NCBI GenBank assembly: GCA_030823965.1
Contig: JAVBYP010000195.1
Span: forward strand, 1 to 9,741
Direction: 5' to 3'
Length of the DNA: 9,741 nucleotides
Source of the DNA: Sideroxydans sp.
GTDB lineage: Bacteria; Pseudomonadota; Gammaproteobacteria; Burkholderiales; Gallionellaceae
Part shown: one piece after another, positions 1 to 6,062 of the stretch
How the letters are laid out: every line of letters begins with the position of its first letter
How positions within the stretch are numbered: position 1 is the stretch's first letter
The notes under the pieces: model-generated
What the model saw: only the letters and a program-made list of their open reading frames with translations
What the model was told of the DNA's origin: nothing
Database searches by the model: none
Translations under genes and position numbers: made by a program

Positions 1-1077
1 CTGCTCATCTTCCATCAGGAAGGAATCGTGGCCGTGGTCGGAGGTGACTTCGGCGTAGCTCACGTCGCGACGGTTGTGCAGCAGGGCATGCACGATCTCG
101 TGCGAACGCGCAGGTGAGAAGCGCCAATCGGTGGTGAACGACACCACGAGGAACTTCGCTTTCGCGGCAGCGAAGGCGCGATTCAAGTCGCTATCCAGAT
201 CGCGCGCAGGGTCGAAGTAATCCAGTGCCTTGGTCATCAACAGATAGGTGTTCGCGTCGAAATATGCGGCGAACTTGTCGCCCTGATAGCGCAGGTAAGA
301 CTCGATCTGGAACTCGATGTCGTAGCTGAAATTCAATTTACCGTGACGCAACTCGCGTCCGAACTTGTCGGCCATCGCGTCATCGGAAAGATAAGTGATG
401 TGTCCCAACATGCGCGCAAGTCGCAGGCCGCGTGTCGGCACTACGCCGTGCTGGTAGAAATCGCCGCCGTGGAACTCGGGGTCGGTGAGGATGGCGCTAC
501 GCGCCACGTCGTTGAACGCGATGTTCTGAGCAGTGAGATGCGGCGCGGTGGCGATAGCCAACACATGTGCCACACGGTCCGGATACGCCAGTGCCCACTG
601 CATTGCCTGCATGCCGCCTAGGCTGCCGCCGACGATAGCGGCGAAACGTTGGATGCCGAGTTGGTCCGCCAAGCGCGCTTGTGCGTTGACCCAATCTTCC
701 ACGGTGACTACAGGGAAAGACGAGCCATAAGGTTTGCCCGTGGCTGGGTCGATGCTGGAAGGGCCGGTCGAACCATGACAACCGCCGAGGTTGTTCAAGC
801 CGATGACGAAGAATTTGAGTGTGTCGATGGGTTTGCCCGGGCCGACCATGTTGTCCCACCAGCCGATGTTCTTGGTGTCGTCTGCGTAGTAACCCGCGAC
901 GTGGTGATGCCCCGACAGCGCGTGGCAGATGAGGATGGCGTTGGACTTATCGGCATTCAATGTGCCGTAGGTCTCGTACATCAACTCATAGCGTGGCAAC
1001 ACAGCGCCACTCTTGAACGTGAGCGGTGTGTCGAAGGTGGCGCGTTGCGCCTTGACGATTCCAACCGATGAACTCAA
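1..1077 (-). CDS. metX: Homoserine O-acyltransferase MetX, 3' end beyond window
   Basis: Transfers an acyl group (acetyl or succinyl) from CoA to the hydroxyl of L-homoserine, the committed cytoplasmic step of methionine synthesis. An alpha/beta-hydrolase fold is visible: the nucleophile elbow GGSLGGMQ carries Ser152, the acid is Asp317 in FTTDWRFSP, and the base is His350 in DHGHDSFL. The oxyanion-side motif [14 protein letters not shown] lies at 95-108. The 359 codons present are close to the family's usual 375-380, so only about 20 residues are cut off. The start is TTG at 1075-1077, chosen because GGAG sits 5 bases before it and the reading ([11 protein letters not shown]) matches the usual N-terminus of betaproteobacterial MetX; no ATG fits. 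Acetyl versus succinyl use cannot be settled here; the DWR context resembles what I recall of succinyl-using MetX proteins. It is probably regulated by the SAM-II-like leader and terminator just upstream. metW often follows metX but would lie outside the window. Confidence 0.95.
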   Translation of the reverse strand, partial: MSSSVGIVKAQRATFDTPLTFKSGAVLPRYELMYETYGTLNADKSNAILICHALSGHHHVAGYYADDTKNIGWWDNMVGPGKPIDTLKFFVIGLNNLGGCHGSTGPSSIDPATGKPYGSSFPVVTVEDWVNAQARLADQLGIQRFAAIVGGSLGGMQAMQWALAYPDRVAHVLAIATAPHLTAQNIAFNDVARSAILTDPEFHGGDFYQHGVVPTRGLRLARMLGHITYLSDDAMADKFGRELRHGKLNFSYDIEFQIESYLRYQGDKFAAYFDANTYLLMTKALDYFDPARDLDSDLNRAFAAAKAKFLVVSFTTDWRFSPARSHEIVHALLHNRRDVSYAEVTSDHGHDSFLMEDEQ

Positions 1078-1086
1078 AGCAACTCC

Positions 1087-1125
1087 AAAAATAAAAACCC
1101 GCACAGCTTGAGGCTAGAGCGGGTT
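1087..1125 (-). terminator. Intrinsic terminator/attenuator in the metX leader
   Basis: On the minus strand, AACCCGC (1125-1119) pairs with GCGGGTT (1102-1096). An inner AGC/GCT pairing sits inside, and the run TTTTTATTTTT (1097-1087) follows directly. The ribosome binding site GGAG (1086-1083) and the TTG start of metX come next, so this is a leader terminator rather than the end of a gene. Its 5' arm overlaps the distal pseudoknot strand of the riboswitch by three bases. The CCCGC part of that arm can also pair with GCGGG (1160-1156) inside the aptamer, flanked by AGCTT (1165-1161) with AAGCT (1109-1105), giving a plausible anti-terminator. The direction of control (SAM favours termination) is inferred. 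Confidence 0.82.
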
Positions 1126-1182
1126 CACTCGCTTTAGCTGGAATGTTTTACGTGCCCCGCAAGCTGAACTCAAATCGGCACG
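1123..1182 (-). promoter_or_regulatory. Candidate SAM-II riboswitch in the metX leader
   Basis: Read on the minus strand, the metX leader folds as an H-type pseudoknot with the SAM-II layout. Stem P1 is CGTGCC (1182-1177) with GGCACG (1156-1151). The loop begins GATTTGA (1176-1170), then carries GTTCA (1169-1165) and GCTTGCGG. After P1 comes an A-rich joiner containing CAGCTAAAG (1140-1132). TGAAC (1127-1123) then pairs perfectly with GTTCA to close the pseudoknot. The known SAM-II aptamer has the same order: P1, GAUUUAA, pseudoknot strand, UUGC, P1, an A-rich stretch with AGCUAAA, and the second pseudoknot strand. SAM-II elements control metA/metX-type genes and are known mainly from Alphaproteobacteria. 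The assignment rests on recalled consensus and on the pairing, not on a covariance-model search. Confidence 0.82.
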
Positions 1183-1188
1183 GAGCGA

Positions 1189-1217
1189 AGTGTCCGCGTT
1201 TTGCTGAAAGCTGTCAA
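1189..1217 (-). promoter_or_regulatory. Candidate promoter for metX
   Basis: On the minus strand a perfect -35 hexamer, TTGACA (1217-1212), is followed by a 17-base gap and a weak -10, GACACT (1194-1189, three of six consensus matches). The predicted transcript start, near 1182, falls on the first base of riboswitch stem P1, which suits a leader that begins with its aptamer. The poor -10 keeps confidence moderate. Confidence 0.5.
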
Positions 1218-1260
1218 TTATGGGTAGTGAATGGTTGTCCCCAAAATCGCTGTTGGCGCT

Positions 1261-1310
1261 CCGTTCATGCTTCGATACGCGCAAGAAACCGCGCTACTCA
1301 GCACGAACGG
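1261..1310. repeat. REP-like palindromic repeat, copy 1
   Basis: The ends CCGTTCATGCT and AGCACGAACGG pair with one mismatch, so this 50-base unit forms a hairpin. Its body, CTTCGATACGC then GCTACTCAG then GAACGG, recurs inverted at 1333-1372 and in diverged form at 5311-5350. It lies between the GST/GIY-YIG pair and the metX promoter. It resembles the dispersed extragenic palindromes common in proteobacterial genomes. Confidence 0.7.
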
Positions 1311-1332
1311 GGAGGTCGATTGGGGGGAGGAA

Positions 1333-1395
1333 CCGTTCGCCCTGAGTAGCTCGCGTAGCGGGCGTATCGAAGCCTGTCCTGAGTCTATCGAAGGG
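1333..1395. repeat. REP-like palindromic repeat, inverted copy plus half unit
   Basis: This is the inverted partner of the unit at 1261-1310. CCGTTC (1333-1338), CTGAGTAGC (1342-1350) and GCGTATCGAAG (1362-1372) are exact reverse complements of GAACGG, GCTACTCAG and CTTCGATACGC in copy 1. A further half unit, CCTGTCCTGAGTCTATCGAA and following, extends to 1395. The pair could fold as one large hairpin about 110 bases long, as in paired REP (BIME-like) arrangements. Apart from these repeats and the metX leader, I see nothing else in 1078-1426. Confidence 0.7.
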
Positions 1396-1426
1396 GGTTC
1401 TTGTGGATCAACTGCGGCTTTTAGGA

Positions 1427-1753
1427 TTAAGCCTGCCACACGCCGAATCCTGCCTCGCGCAGATCGATGGCGACGTCCACTTCTTTGTCGCGTGCTTCAT
1501 CGTAAGTCATCGGGTTGAAGGCTTCGTAGAGGTCGGGCAACAAGTGCAGGCCATGATCGGTGACGTAGCGATTAGCTTGGATGCCGGCTTTGTGTTTGTC
1601 GAAACGGATATCGGGGTCGAGCCCGGTCATGCCGACATAGACGCAGGGCTTGCCCGTGATGTAAGCGGGATTGCACTTCTTGAACTTGCCTTCGTACAGC
1701 ACGTCCTTCGACAGCTCGATCACATAGACGTGGTAATGCTTGCGGCGTGCCAT
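1427..1753 (-). CDS. Small GIY-YIG-fold protein
   Basis: A 108-residue protein that looks like a stand-alone GIY-YIG domain. HVYVIEL (8-14) matches the first 'GIY' strand and CVYVGMT (37-43) the 'YIG' strand. Arg50 and His54 in DIRFDKHKAG occupy the usual helix positions, and a late helix, DEARDKEVDVAIDL, offers Glu91 as a possible metal ligand. Members of this superfamily cut or repair DNA, but many short ones have no known substrate, so I give no specific function. An upstream in-frame ATG at 1810 would add 19 low-complexity residues inside the GST gene; ATG at 1751-1753 is preferred because the protein fold starts there. It begins 7 bases after the GST stop with no strong ribosome site, suggesting translational coupling to the GST gene. 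Confidence 0.72.
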   Translation of the reverse strand: MARRKHYHVYVIELSKDVLYEGKFKKCNPAYITGKPCVYVGMTGLDPDIRFDKHKAGIQANRYVTDHGLHLLPDLYEAFNPMTYDEARDKEVDVAIDLREAGFGVWQA

Positions 1754-1760
1754 GCCGGGG

Positions 1761-2369
1761 CTAGATCGTCGTTGCGGTGATGACGCTGCGGCGCGAGCTG
1801 GCGCGCGCAAAGAACTCTTTCAAATTCGGATGCGAACTACGCCAATCACGCTTGGCGAAGCGCAGGTCGAGATAGAGCAATGCGCTGACCAAAGCGAGGT
1901 CGGCCAGTGTGAGTACATCTCCCTCGCACCAGCGCTTCTCCCCTAACAGTTCCGATGCATATTGCAGTGCTTTGCTGATGGCGGTGTCGTGCATCACTAT
2001 GGTGGAGGCTTTTTGTTTCTCGGGAGGGCGTAGCACTTCGTTACGCACCACGATGGCGGAATCCATGATGCCGTCGGCCAAGGCCTCCCAACGTCTCACA
2101 CGTAGCTTCGCCGCAGGGTCGTCACGCGGGATGAGGATGGGTGCATCGTTCAGCGAGTCCACATATTCGGTGATGACGGGCGAGTCGAAGATGCAGAAAC
2201 CGTCATCGAGGATGAGCGCGGGGATACGGCCGAGTGGGTTGACCTGTAATACCAAGCTGCCGGGTTCGGTCGGCGGATCGACGACATATTCATGTGGGAT
2301 GTTCTTTTCCAGTAGCGCCAGCCTTACCTTGCGCACGTAGGGGCTGGTGTTCGAGCCGAGTAGTTTCAT
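1761..2369 (-). CDS. Glutathione S-transferase family protein, YibF type
   Basis: A cytosolic GST-fold protein of 202 residues, the normal length. The N-terminal thioredoxin-like domain (about 1-78) has SPYVRK at 9-14, with Ser9 as the likely thiol-activating residue, the cis-proline motif GRIPALI at 47-53 (Pro50), and FDSPVI at 61-66, whose Asp-Ser pair normally holds the gamma-glutamyl end of glutathione. The C-terminal part (about 85-200) is helical. Overall it resembles E. coli YibF closely, including ADGIMDS after the linker. The YibF-group substrate is unknown, so only glutathione binding or conjugation is suggested. The ATG start has a strong AAGGAG 5 bases upstream. It heads a two-gene unit with the GIY-YIG protein and is transcribed away from the YeeE/YedE genes. 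A gshA gene for glutathione synthesis lies elsewhere in the window. Confidence 0.9.
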   Translation of the reverse strand: MKLLGSNTSPYVRKVRLALLEKNIPHEYVVDPPTEPGSLVLQVNPLGRIPALILDDGFCIFDSPVITEYVDSLNDAPILIPRDDPAAKLRVRRWEALADGIMDSAIVVRNEVLRPPEKQKASTIVMHDTAISKALQYASELLGEKRWCEGDVLTLADLALVSALLYLDLRFAKRDWRSSHPNLKEFFARASSRRSVITATTI

Positions 2370-2431
2370 GGTGTCTCCTTGATAACTGTCATGGTCAATT
2401 ATGCGGCCCGAACGCTAGAGGGACAATATTC

Positions 2432-2464
2432 TTGATAGTTATATACAAATAGCTATAAATAACT
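2432..2464 (+). promoter_or_regulatory. Promoter with overlapping AT-rich inverted repeat, YeeE/YedE genes
   Basis: TTGATA (2432-2437, five of six -35 matches) and TATAAA (2454-2459, five of six -10 matches) are 16 bases apart, predicting a transcript start near 2466 and a 60-base leader. An inverted repeat, AGTTAT (2437-2442) with ATAACT (2459-2464), overlaps both boxes, and the palindrome ATAGCTAT sits near its middle, so a regulator bound there would cover the promoter. YeeE/YedE operons are often repressed by ArsR-family sulfide sensors such as BigR, but no regulator gene is present here and the site is only a candidate. I see no convincing promoter for the GST gene on the other strand between 2370 and 2525. 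Confidence 0.55.
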
Positions 2465-2525
2465 TGATGCCTAAAAGTTTCGCTAATAAGATGCCACGCA
2501 ACTTCACAAGCGGACGCATACGATC

Positions 2526-2954
2526 ATGAGTCTTTCTGCATTCCTCCCTTCTTTGCTTGGCGGTGTCCTTATCGGCGTCGCGGCGACCTTGTTGCTTTGG
2601 CTCAACGGCAGGCTTGCCGGCATCAGCGGCATCCTATGGAGATTGTTCTTCTCCAAACAAGGCGATGCCTTGTGGCGCGTCTTGTTCCTTGGGGGTGTCG
2701 TCGGTGGTGCGGCCTTGTATTACGCCTTGTATGACGACGTGCCGGTCGCACGCGAGACCTTCCCAGCTTGGTTATTGGTGGTGAGCGGATTCCTTGTCGG
2801 TTACGGCACATCGTTGGGCAATGGATGCACCAGCGGTCACGGTGTCTGCGGCTTGGGACGTTTATCGTTGCGATCTTTGGTCGCTACGGTGATCTTCTTG
2901 GTCACGGCCATCGTCACCACCTTCGTGGTGCGTCATTTGTTCGGGGTGGTGTGA
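2526..2954 (+). CDS. YeeE/YedE family transporter, first half protein
   Basis: A 142-residue inner-membrane protein corresponding to one half of the YeeE/YedE (DUF395) fold. Hydrophobic stretches lie at about 8-26, 52-68, 81-96 and 115-135. The family signature GNGCTSGHGVCGLGRLS (98-114) is intact, with Cys101 and Cys108; in the characterised thiosulfate carrier TsuA (YeeE), conserved cysteines in the same kind of motif bind the sulfur substrate. Split pairs like this one (also called PmpA/PmpB) are common in proteobacteria and are thought to move thiosulfate or another reduced sulfur compound; which one is not visible here. The ATG at 2526 lacks a strong ribosome site. Its stop overlaps the start of the second half by one base (TGATG), so the two are translationally coupled and probably act as a complex. 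Confidence 0.9.
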   Translation: MSLSAFLPSLLGGVLIGVAATLLLWLNGRLAGISGILWRLFFSKQGDALWRVLFLGGVVGGAALYYALYDDVPVARETFPAWLLVVSGFLVGYGTSLGNGCTSGHGVCGLGRLSLRSLVATVIFLVTAIVTTFVVRHLFGVV

Positions 2955-3454
2955 TGAAACGGAATCTTGCGAGTTTGGTGGCGGGCTTGGTGTTTGGTTT
3001 CGGCCTTGCGCTATCGGGTATGACTCACCCAGAGAAAGTGCTTGGCTTCCTTGATATGGCAGGCGTATGGGATGCCAGTCTGTTGTTCGTTCTGGGCGGT
3101 GCGGTAGGTGTCACCGTCATCACCTTCCGTTTCGTCCTGAAGAGGGAGAAGCCGCTGTTGGCCGAGCGATTCATCATCACCAAAGAGACACACATCGATC
3201 GCTCGATCATTCTGGGTGCGATCTTGTTCGGGATCGGTTGGGGGATCAGTGGTTATTGCCCAGGGCCAGCGGTCGCGCTACTCGCTGCGCCGAATTGGGA
3301 ATTGTGGGCGTTCTTGCCCGCAGCGATATTAGGCGGCGTGGCTGAGAAACTGTTTGAACTCAGGTCTCAACAAAACAACGAACCGCAACCGCAGGTGGCG
3401 ACACCAGATGCAAAGCCTGCAACCGAGAGCCCTTCTGAAGGCTCTTGCGGTTAG
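2954..3454 (+). CDS. YeeE/YedE family transporter, second half protein
   Basis: A 166-residue partner of the preceding protein. It starts with the typical short motif FGFGLALSGMTHPEKVLGFLD (15-35) and carries the second cysteine signature, WGISGYCPGPA (96-106, Cys102). Membrane segments are near 5-22, 42-62, 85-101 and 115-132, followed by a hydrophilic, proline- and glutamate-rich tail from about 137. I chose the ATG at 2954, which overlaps the upstream stop, because the protein family begins there; an open frame back to 2768 only reads through the first gene in another frame. With its partner it would make the two-fold symmetric channel known for this family. The final cysteine (SCG-end) is beyond the conserved domain. 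The stop overlaps that of the opposing ptsI gene. Confidence 0.9.
   Translation: MKRNLASLVAGLVFGFGLALSGMTHPEKVLGFLDMAGVWDASLLFVLGGAVGVTVITFRFVLKREKPLLAERFIITKETHIDRSIILGAILFGIGWGISGYCPGPAVALLAAPNWELWAFLPAAILGGVAEKLFELRSQQNNEPQPQVATPDAKPATESPSEGSCG
3426..3445. terminator. Hairpin between convergent genes, possible weak bidirectional terminator
   Basis: AGAGC and CTT (one bulged C) pair with AAGGCTCT around a CTG loop. The hairpin lies inside the last codons of the second YeeE/YedE gene, 6 bases before the overlapping stop codons of that gene and ptsI. Neither strand has a following T-run, so intrinsic termination is doubtful; it is listed because no other terminator candidate exists for either convergent unit. 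Confidence 0.35.
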
Positions 3455-5178
3455 GCTGCGTTCAACTTATCCAGCAGTTCGTTGATCTTGATGGGGTCAT
3501 CCGCACGCAATATCTTTTGCGTGAGCGCGGTGATCTCAGGCAGGCTGGTGGTGAGCACACGTTGCTTACTACTCAAGAGCTGCGCTGGGTGCATGGAGAA
3601 CTGACGCAAGCCCATACCGAGTAACAAGCGCGTGTAAGCCAGTTCACCCGCCATCTCTCCACATACCGATACCGGAACCTCGGCCTTGTTCGCACTACCG
3701 ATGACGTGAGCCAACAGTTGCAACACGGCAGGGTGTAAAGGGTCATACAGGTGCGCCACTTCTTCGTCGGTACGGTCGATCGCCAAGGTGTATTGGATCA
3801 AGTCATTGGTGCCGATGGAGAGGAAATCCAACTTCTTGATGAAGACGTTCAATGCCAATGCAGCAGCAGGTATCTCGATCATGCCGCCGATGGGCACGTC
3901 ATCTTTGAAGGCGACGCCCTGACTCTGCAATTCTGTCTTCACACCGTCGATCAACTGCAAGGTCTGCGTGATCTCCGAAGCCCCCGACAACATAGGCACC
4001 AATATCTTCAAGTTGCCGTAGATGGAAGCGCGTAGCAATGCGCGTAACTGAGTGCGGAACAGTTGCGGCTCGGCCAAGCACAAGCGGATGGCACGTAGCC
4101 CCAACGCAGGATTGCTGGCGACGCGAGTCACTCCCTTCAGTTGTTTATCTGCACCTAAGTCGTAAGTGCGGATGGTGACGGGCATCTCGCCCATGCCTTC
4201 CAGTACGGTGCGATAGGCGGTGAATTGCTCTTCTTCGTCGGGCAGATTGTCACGATTAAGGAAGAGGAACTCACTGCGGAACAGGCCGACACCAGCTGCG
4301 CCGTTCTCCATCACTTGCGGCAGATCGGTAGGCATCTCGATGTTGGCGTGTAACTCGATATGGATGCCGTCAAGCGTGGTGGCACGTGCGGTACGCAGGC
4401 GCTTGAGCTTTTGCTTCTCCAACACGAACTGGCTCTGACGTAGCTTGTATTCCGCCAGCAGGTTCTTGTCTGGGTTGACGATGACCACACCCTGCTCGCC
4501 ATCCACGATGAGCATGTCGCGATCTTTGATCAGCTCGCGCGCATGGTGCAGACCGACCACGCAAGGGATGTTCAGACCACGCGCGACGATGGAAGTGTGC
4601 GACGTGGCACCGCCTAGGTCGGTGAGGATAGAGCAGAATTGATGTGGCTTGAGTTGGATGAGGTCGGCAGGGCTGACATCGTGTGCCACCAGCACCATCT
4701 CGGAATCATGTTGGGGTGTGGGCGGTTGATGGCCGGGATGGCCGCTCAATACCTTGAGTACGCGCTCCACGACTTGGATGACGTCGGTCTTGCGTTCGCT
4801 CAGGTAAGCATCATCGAACGCTTCGAACTGCGCGACCAACTCATCCATCTGCGATTTCAATGCCCACTCGGCGTTGCAGTGTTCCTTCTCCACCATGGTG
4901 CGCACAGCTTGGCTGATGTGTTCGTCGCCCAAGATCATCAGGTGCAGATCGAGGAAGGCATCGAACTCAGCGGCAGCTTGTTGCGGACGATTGGAACGCA
5001 GTGCGGTCAACTCGTCACGTGTGGTTTTGAGTGCACCATCCAGACGCGCGACTTCTTCAACGATCAGATTCTTCGGCACCATGTAATGCACGACTTCGAG
5101 GGAAGTGTGCGAAACGAGATGGGCATGGCCGATGGCTATACCACTTGAGACAGGAAGCCCGTGTATGGTGAACGTCAT
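3451..5178 (-). CDS. ptsI: Phosphoenolpyruvate-protein phosphotransferase, enzyme I
   Basis: Enzyme I takes phosphate from phosphoenolpyruvate and passes it to HPr in the cytoplasm. The 575 residues equal the length of E. coli EI. The swivelling phosphohistidine domain has GGATSHTSIVARG with the active His near 194. The C-terminal barrel has the PEP-binding arginines in GLFRSEF (about 301) and IRTYDLG (about 337), the metal-site region GGMIEIPAAA and FLSIGTNDLIQY, and the catalytic cysteine in PVSVCGEMAGE (about 505). An ATG 33 bases upstream would add MRVHHERTRKF, but the ATG at 5176-5178 is preceded by CGAGGAA at proper spacing and gives the standard N-terminus (MTFTIHGLPVSSGIAIGHA). No GAF domain precedes it, so it is the carbohydrate-type EI rather than nitrogen-type PtsP. 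With HPr and EIIA-Man but no EIIB/EIIC nearby, the chain is probably regulatory. It is the last gene of its operon, 210 bases after ptsH. Confidence 0.97.
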   Translation of the reverse strand: MTFTIHGLPVSSGIAIGHAHLVSHTSLEVVHYMVPKNLIVEEVARLDGALKTTRDELTALRSNRPQQAAAEFDAFLDLHLMILGDEHISQAVRTMVEKEHCNAEWALKSQMDELVAQFEAFDDAYLSERKTDVIQVVERVLKVLSGHPGHQPPTPQHDSEMVLVAHDVSPADLIQLKPHQFCSILTDLGGATSHTSIVARGLNIPCVVGLHHARELIKDRDMLIVDGEQGVVIVNPDKNLLAEYKLRQSQFVLEKQKLKRLRTARATTLDGIHIELHANIEMPTDLPQVMENGAAGVGLFRSEFLFLNRDNLPDEEEQFTAYRTVLEGMGEMPVTIRTYDLGADKQLKGVTRVASNPALGLRAIRLCLAEPQLFRTQLRALLRASIYGNLKILVPMLSGASEITQTLQLIDGVKTELQSQGVAFKDDVPIGGMIEIPAAALALNVFIKKLDFLSIGTNDLIQYTLAIDRTDEEVAHLYDPLHPAVLQLLAHVIGSANKAEVPVSVCGEMAGELAYTRLLLGMGLRQFSMHPAQLLSSKQRVLTTSLPEITALTQKILRADDPIKINELLDKLNAA

Positions 5179-5190
5179 GAATTTCCTCGT

Positions 5191-5350
5191 CCGTTCGTGG
5201 TGTACCCGCAAGGAGTAGGCCGTGGCTGTACGGGACTAAAGCCCCAACAGCACACGCTCAGTAGACCGCAGGTCGTATCGAACCATCCGGCGCTAAAAGC
5301 GCCGGAATCCCTCGATACACGGCGCAATGCGCGGCACTCGGGACGAACGG
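5191..5350. repeat. Cluster of palindromic repeats between ptsH and ptsI
   Basis: This stretch fills most of the ptsH-ptsI gap. It is bounded by CCGTTCGT (5191-5198) and its mirror ACGAACGG (5343-5350). Inside are GCTGT/ACAGC (5225-5229 with 5247-5251) around GGG/CCC, a short GACC-GCA-GGTC hairpin (5263-5273), and a perfect 8-bp stem, CCGGCGCT-AAA-AGCGCCGG (5287-5305), nested within GTATCGA and TCGATAC. The end at 5311-5350 (CTCGATAC, GCACTC, GACGAACGG) is a diverged copy of the REP-like unit at 1261-1310. No hairpin is followed by a T-run on the minus strand, so these are not intrinsic terminators. As RNA they could protect the upstream message or slow read-through into ptsI. I see no gene here. 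Confidence 0.7.
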
Positions 5351-5388
5351 TTTGCGGCACTGAATAAAGAAGAATTTGTCGCATGGAC

Positions 5389-5658
5389 TTATTCGCCTTC
5401 CCCAAAATAATCATTGATGAGCGCGAGCAGCGCGGTCATCGCCTCTTCTTCGCGTTCACCATGGATCTCGATGGAGACGGTCGTTCCCTTGGCGGCAGCT
5501 AACATCATCACGCCCATGATGCTCTTGGCATTGATGCGCTTACCGTTGCGCGACATCCAAACTTCGCATGGATACTGCGAGGCAAGTTGCGTGAGTTTGG
5601 CGGAGGCACGTGCGTGCAAGCCGAGTTTATTGATGATAAGGGCTTCTTGATTTTGCAT
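5389..5658 (-). CDS. ptsH: Phosphocarrier protein HPr
   Basis: An 89-residue cytoplasmic phosphocarrier that accepts phosphate from enzyme I on His15, seen in NKLGLHARAS, and hands it to EIIA. The second site, Ser46 in NAKSIMGVMMLAA, is present; in betaproteobacteria with HPr kinase (HprK) this serine is a regulatory phosphorylation point, but hprK is not in the window. Length and both motifs are normal. The ATG is 11 bases after the EIIA stop. The only purine-rich stretch (AAGAG) abuts the ATG, too close for an efficient ribosome site, so translation is probably coupled to the upstream gene. A 210-base palindrome-rich spacer separates it from ptsI, unusual for a pair that is normally adjacent. 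Confidence 0.96.
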   Translation of the reverse strand: MQNQEALIINKLGLHARASAKLTQLASQYPCEVWMSRNGKRINAKSIMGVMMLAAAKGTTVSIEIHGEREEEAMTALLALINDYFGEGE

Positions 5659-5669
5659 CTCTTAGTCTT

Positions 5670-6062
5670 TCAGTTCTCTGAGTCCATCAGCACGATACAT
5701 TCACGTCCACCGTTGAATGCGATCTGCGCCAATTCGGGCATGGTCTTGTTGGGATGGCATACCACGCGCAAAAGCATCGGCAGATTCACCCCGGCCACAC
5801 CCATGATGTGTTCTTCTTTACACAGTTGGCGCGCCACGTTGCTCGGTGTTGCGCCGAAGATATCGGCGAGGATGAGTACGCCGTTGCCTTTGTTCAATTC
5901 CTGGATGAGCGCATGACCTTCAGCCAGTTTCTGTTGCGGGTCATCGTCCGCATAGACGGACAACACCTTCAAGAACGGCGGTACTTCGCCCAATACATGC
6001 TTGACGCAATCGGCCAGGCTTTCGCCTAACTGGTTATGCGCCACGATCAATATCCCAGCCAT
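5670..6062 (-). CDS. PTS EIIA component, mannose/sorbose family
   Basis: A 130-residue EIIA domain of the mannose family standing alone, without EIIB, EIIC or EIID. The phosphorylated histidine is His9 in ILIVAHNQLGES. The fold's landmark loops are LILADIFGATPSNVARQL and VAGVNLPMLLRVV, which align well with the IIA part of E. coli ManX. It would receive phosphate from HPr; in betaproteobacteria such isolated EIIA-Man proteins sit with ptsH and ptsI and are taken to be regulatory, with targets largely unknown. Open frame extends 25 codons further upstream, but the ATG at 6060-6062 gives the correct N-terminus and has AGGAG 7 bases before it. Its A overlaps the stop of the 65-residue gene (TGATG), indicating coupled translation. 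Confidence 0.93.
   Translation of the reverse strand: MAGILIVAHNQLGESLADCVKHVLGEVPPFLKVLSVYADDDPQQKLAEGHALIQELNKGNGVLILADIFGATPSNVARQLCKEEHIMGVAGVNLPMLLRVVCHPNKTMPELAQIAFNGGRECIVLMDSEN

Noticed and set aside
1231..1518. Plus-strand open frame across the repeat region
   Set aside because: It covers the REP-like palindromes and the antisense strand of the GIY-YIG gene. The apparent reading is a by-product of repeat sequence.
2768..2953. N-terminal extension of the second YeeE/YedE protein by 62 codons
   Set aside because: The extension is an out-of-frame reading of the first YeeE/YedE gene. The ATG at 2954 starts the family's normal N-terminus and overlaps the upstream stop.
4639..5148. A 169-codon plus-strand open frame inside ptsI
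   Set aside because: It is antisense to conserved EI sequence, with no family resemblance and no ribosome site.
5287..5305. The perfect CCGGCGCT-AAA-AGCGCCGG stem as an intrinsic terminator for ptsH
   Set aside because: No T-run follows on either strand, so it is better treated as one of the palindromic repeats.
5175..5414. A 79-codon open frame on the minus strand between ptsH and ptsI
   Set aside because: It runs through the palindromic repeats and overlaps the ends of both real genes. Its composition is not protein-like and it has no ribosome site.
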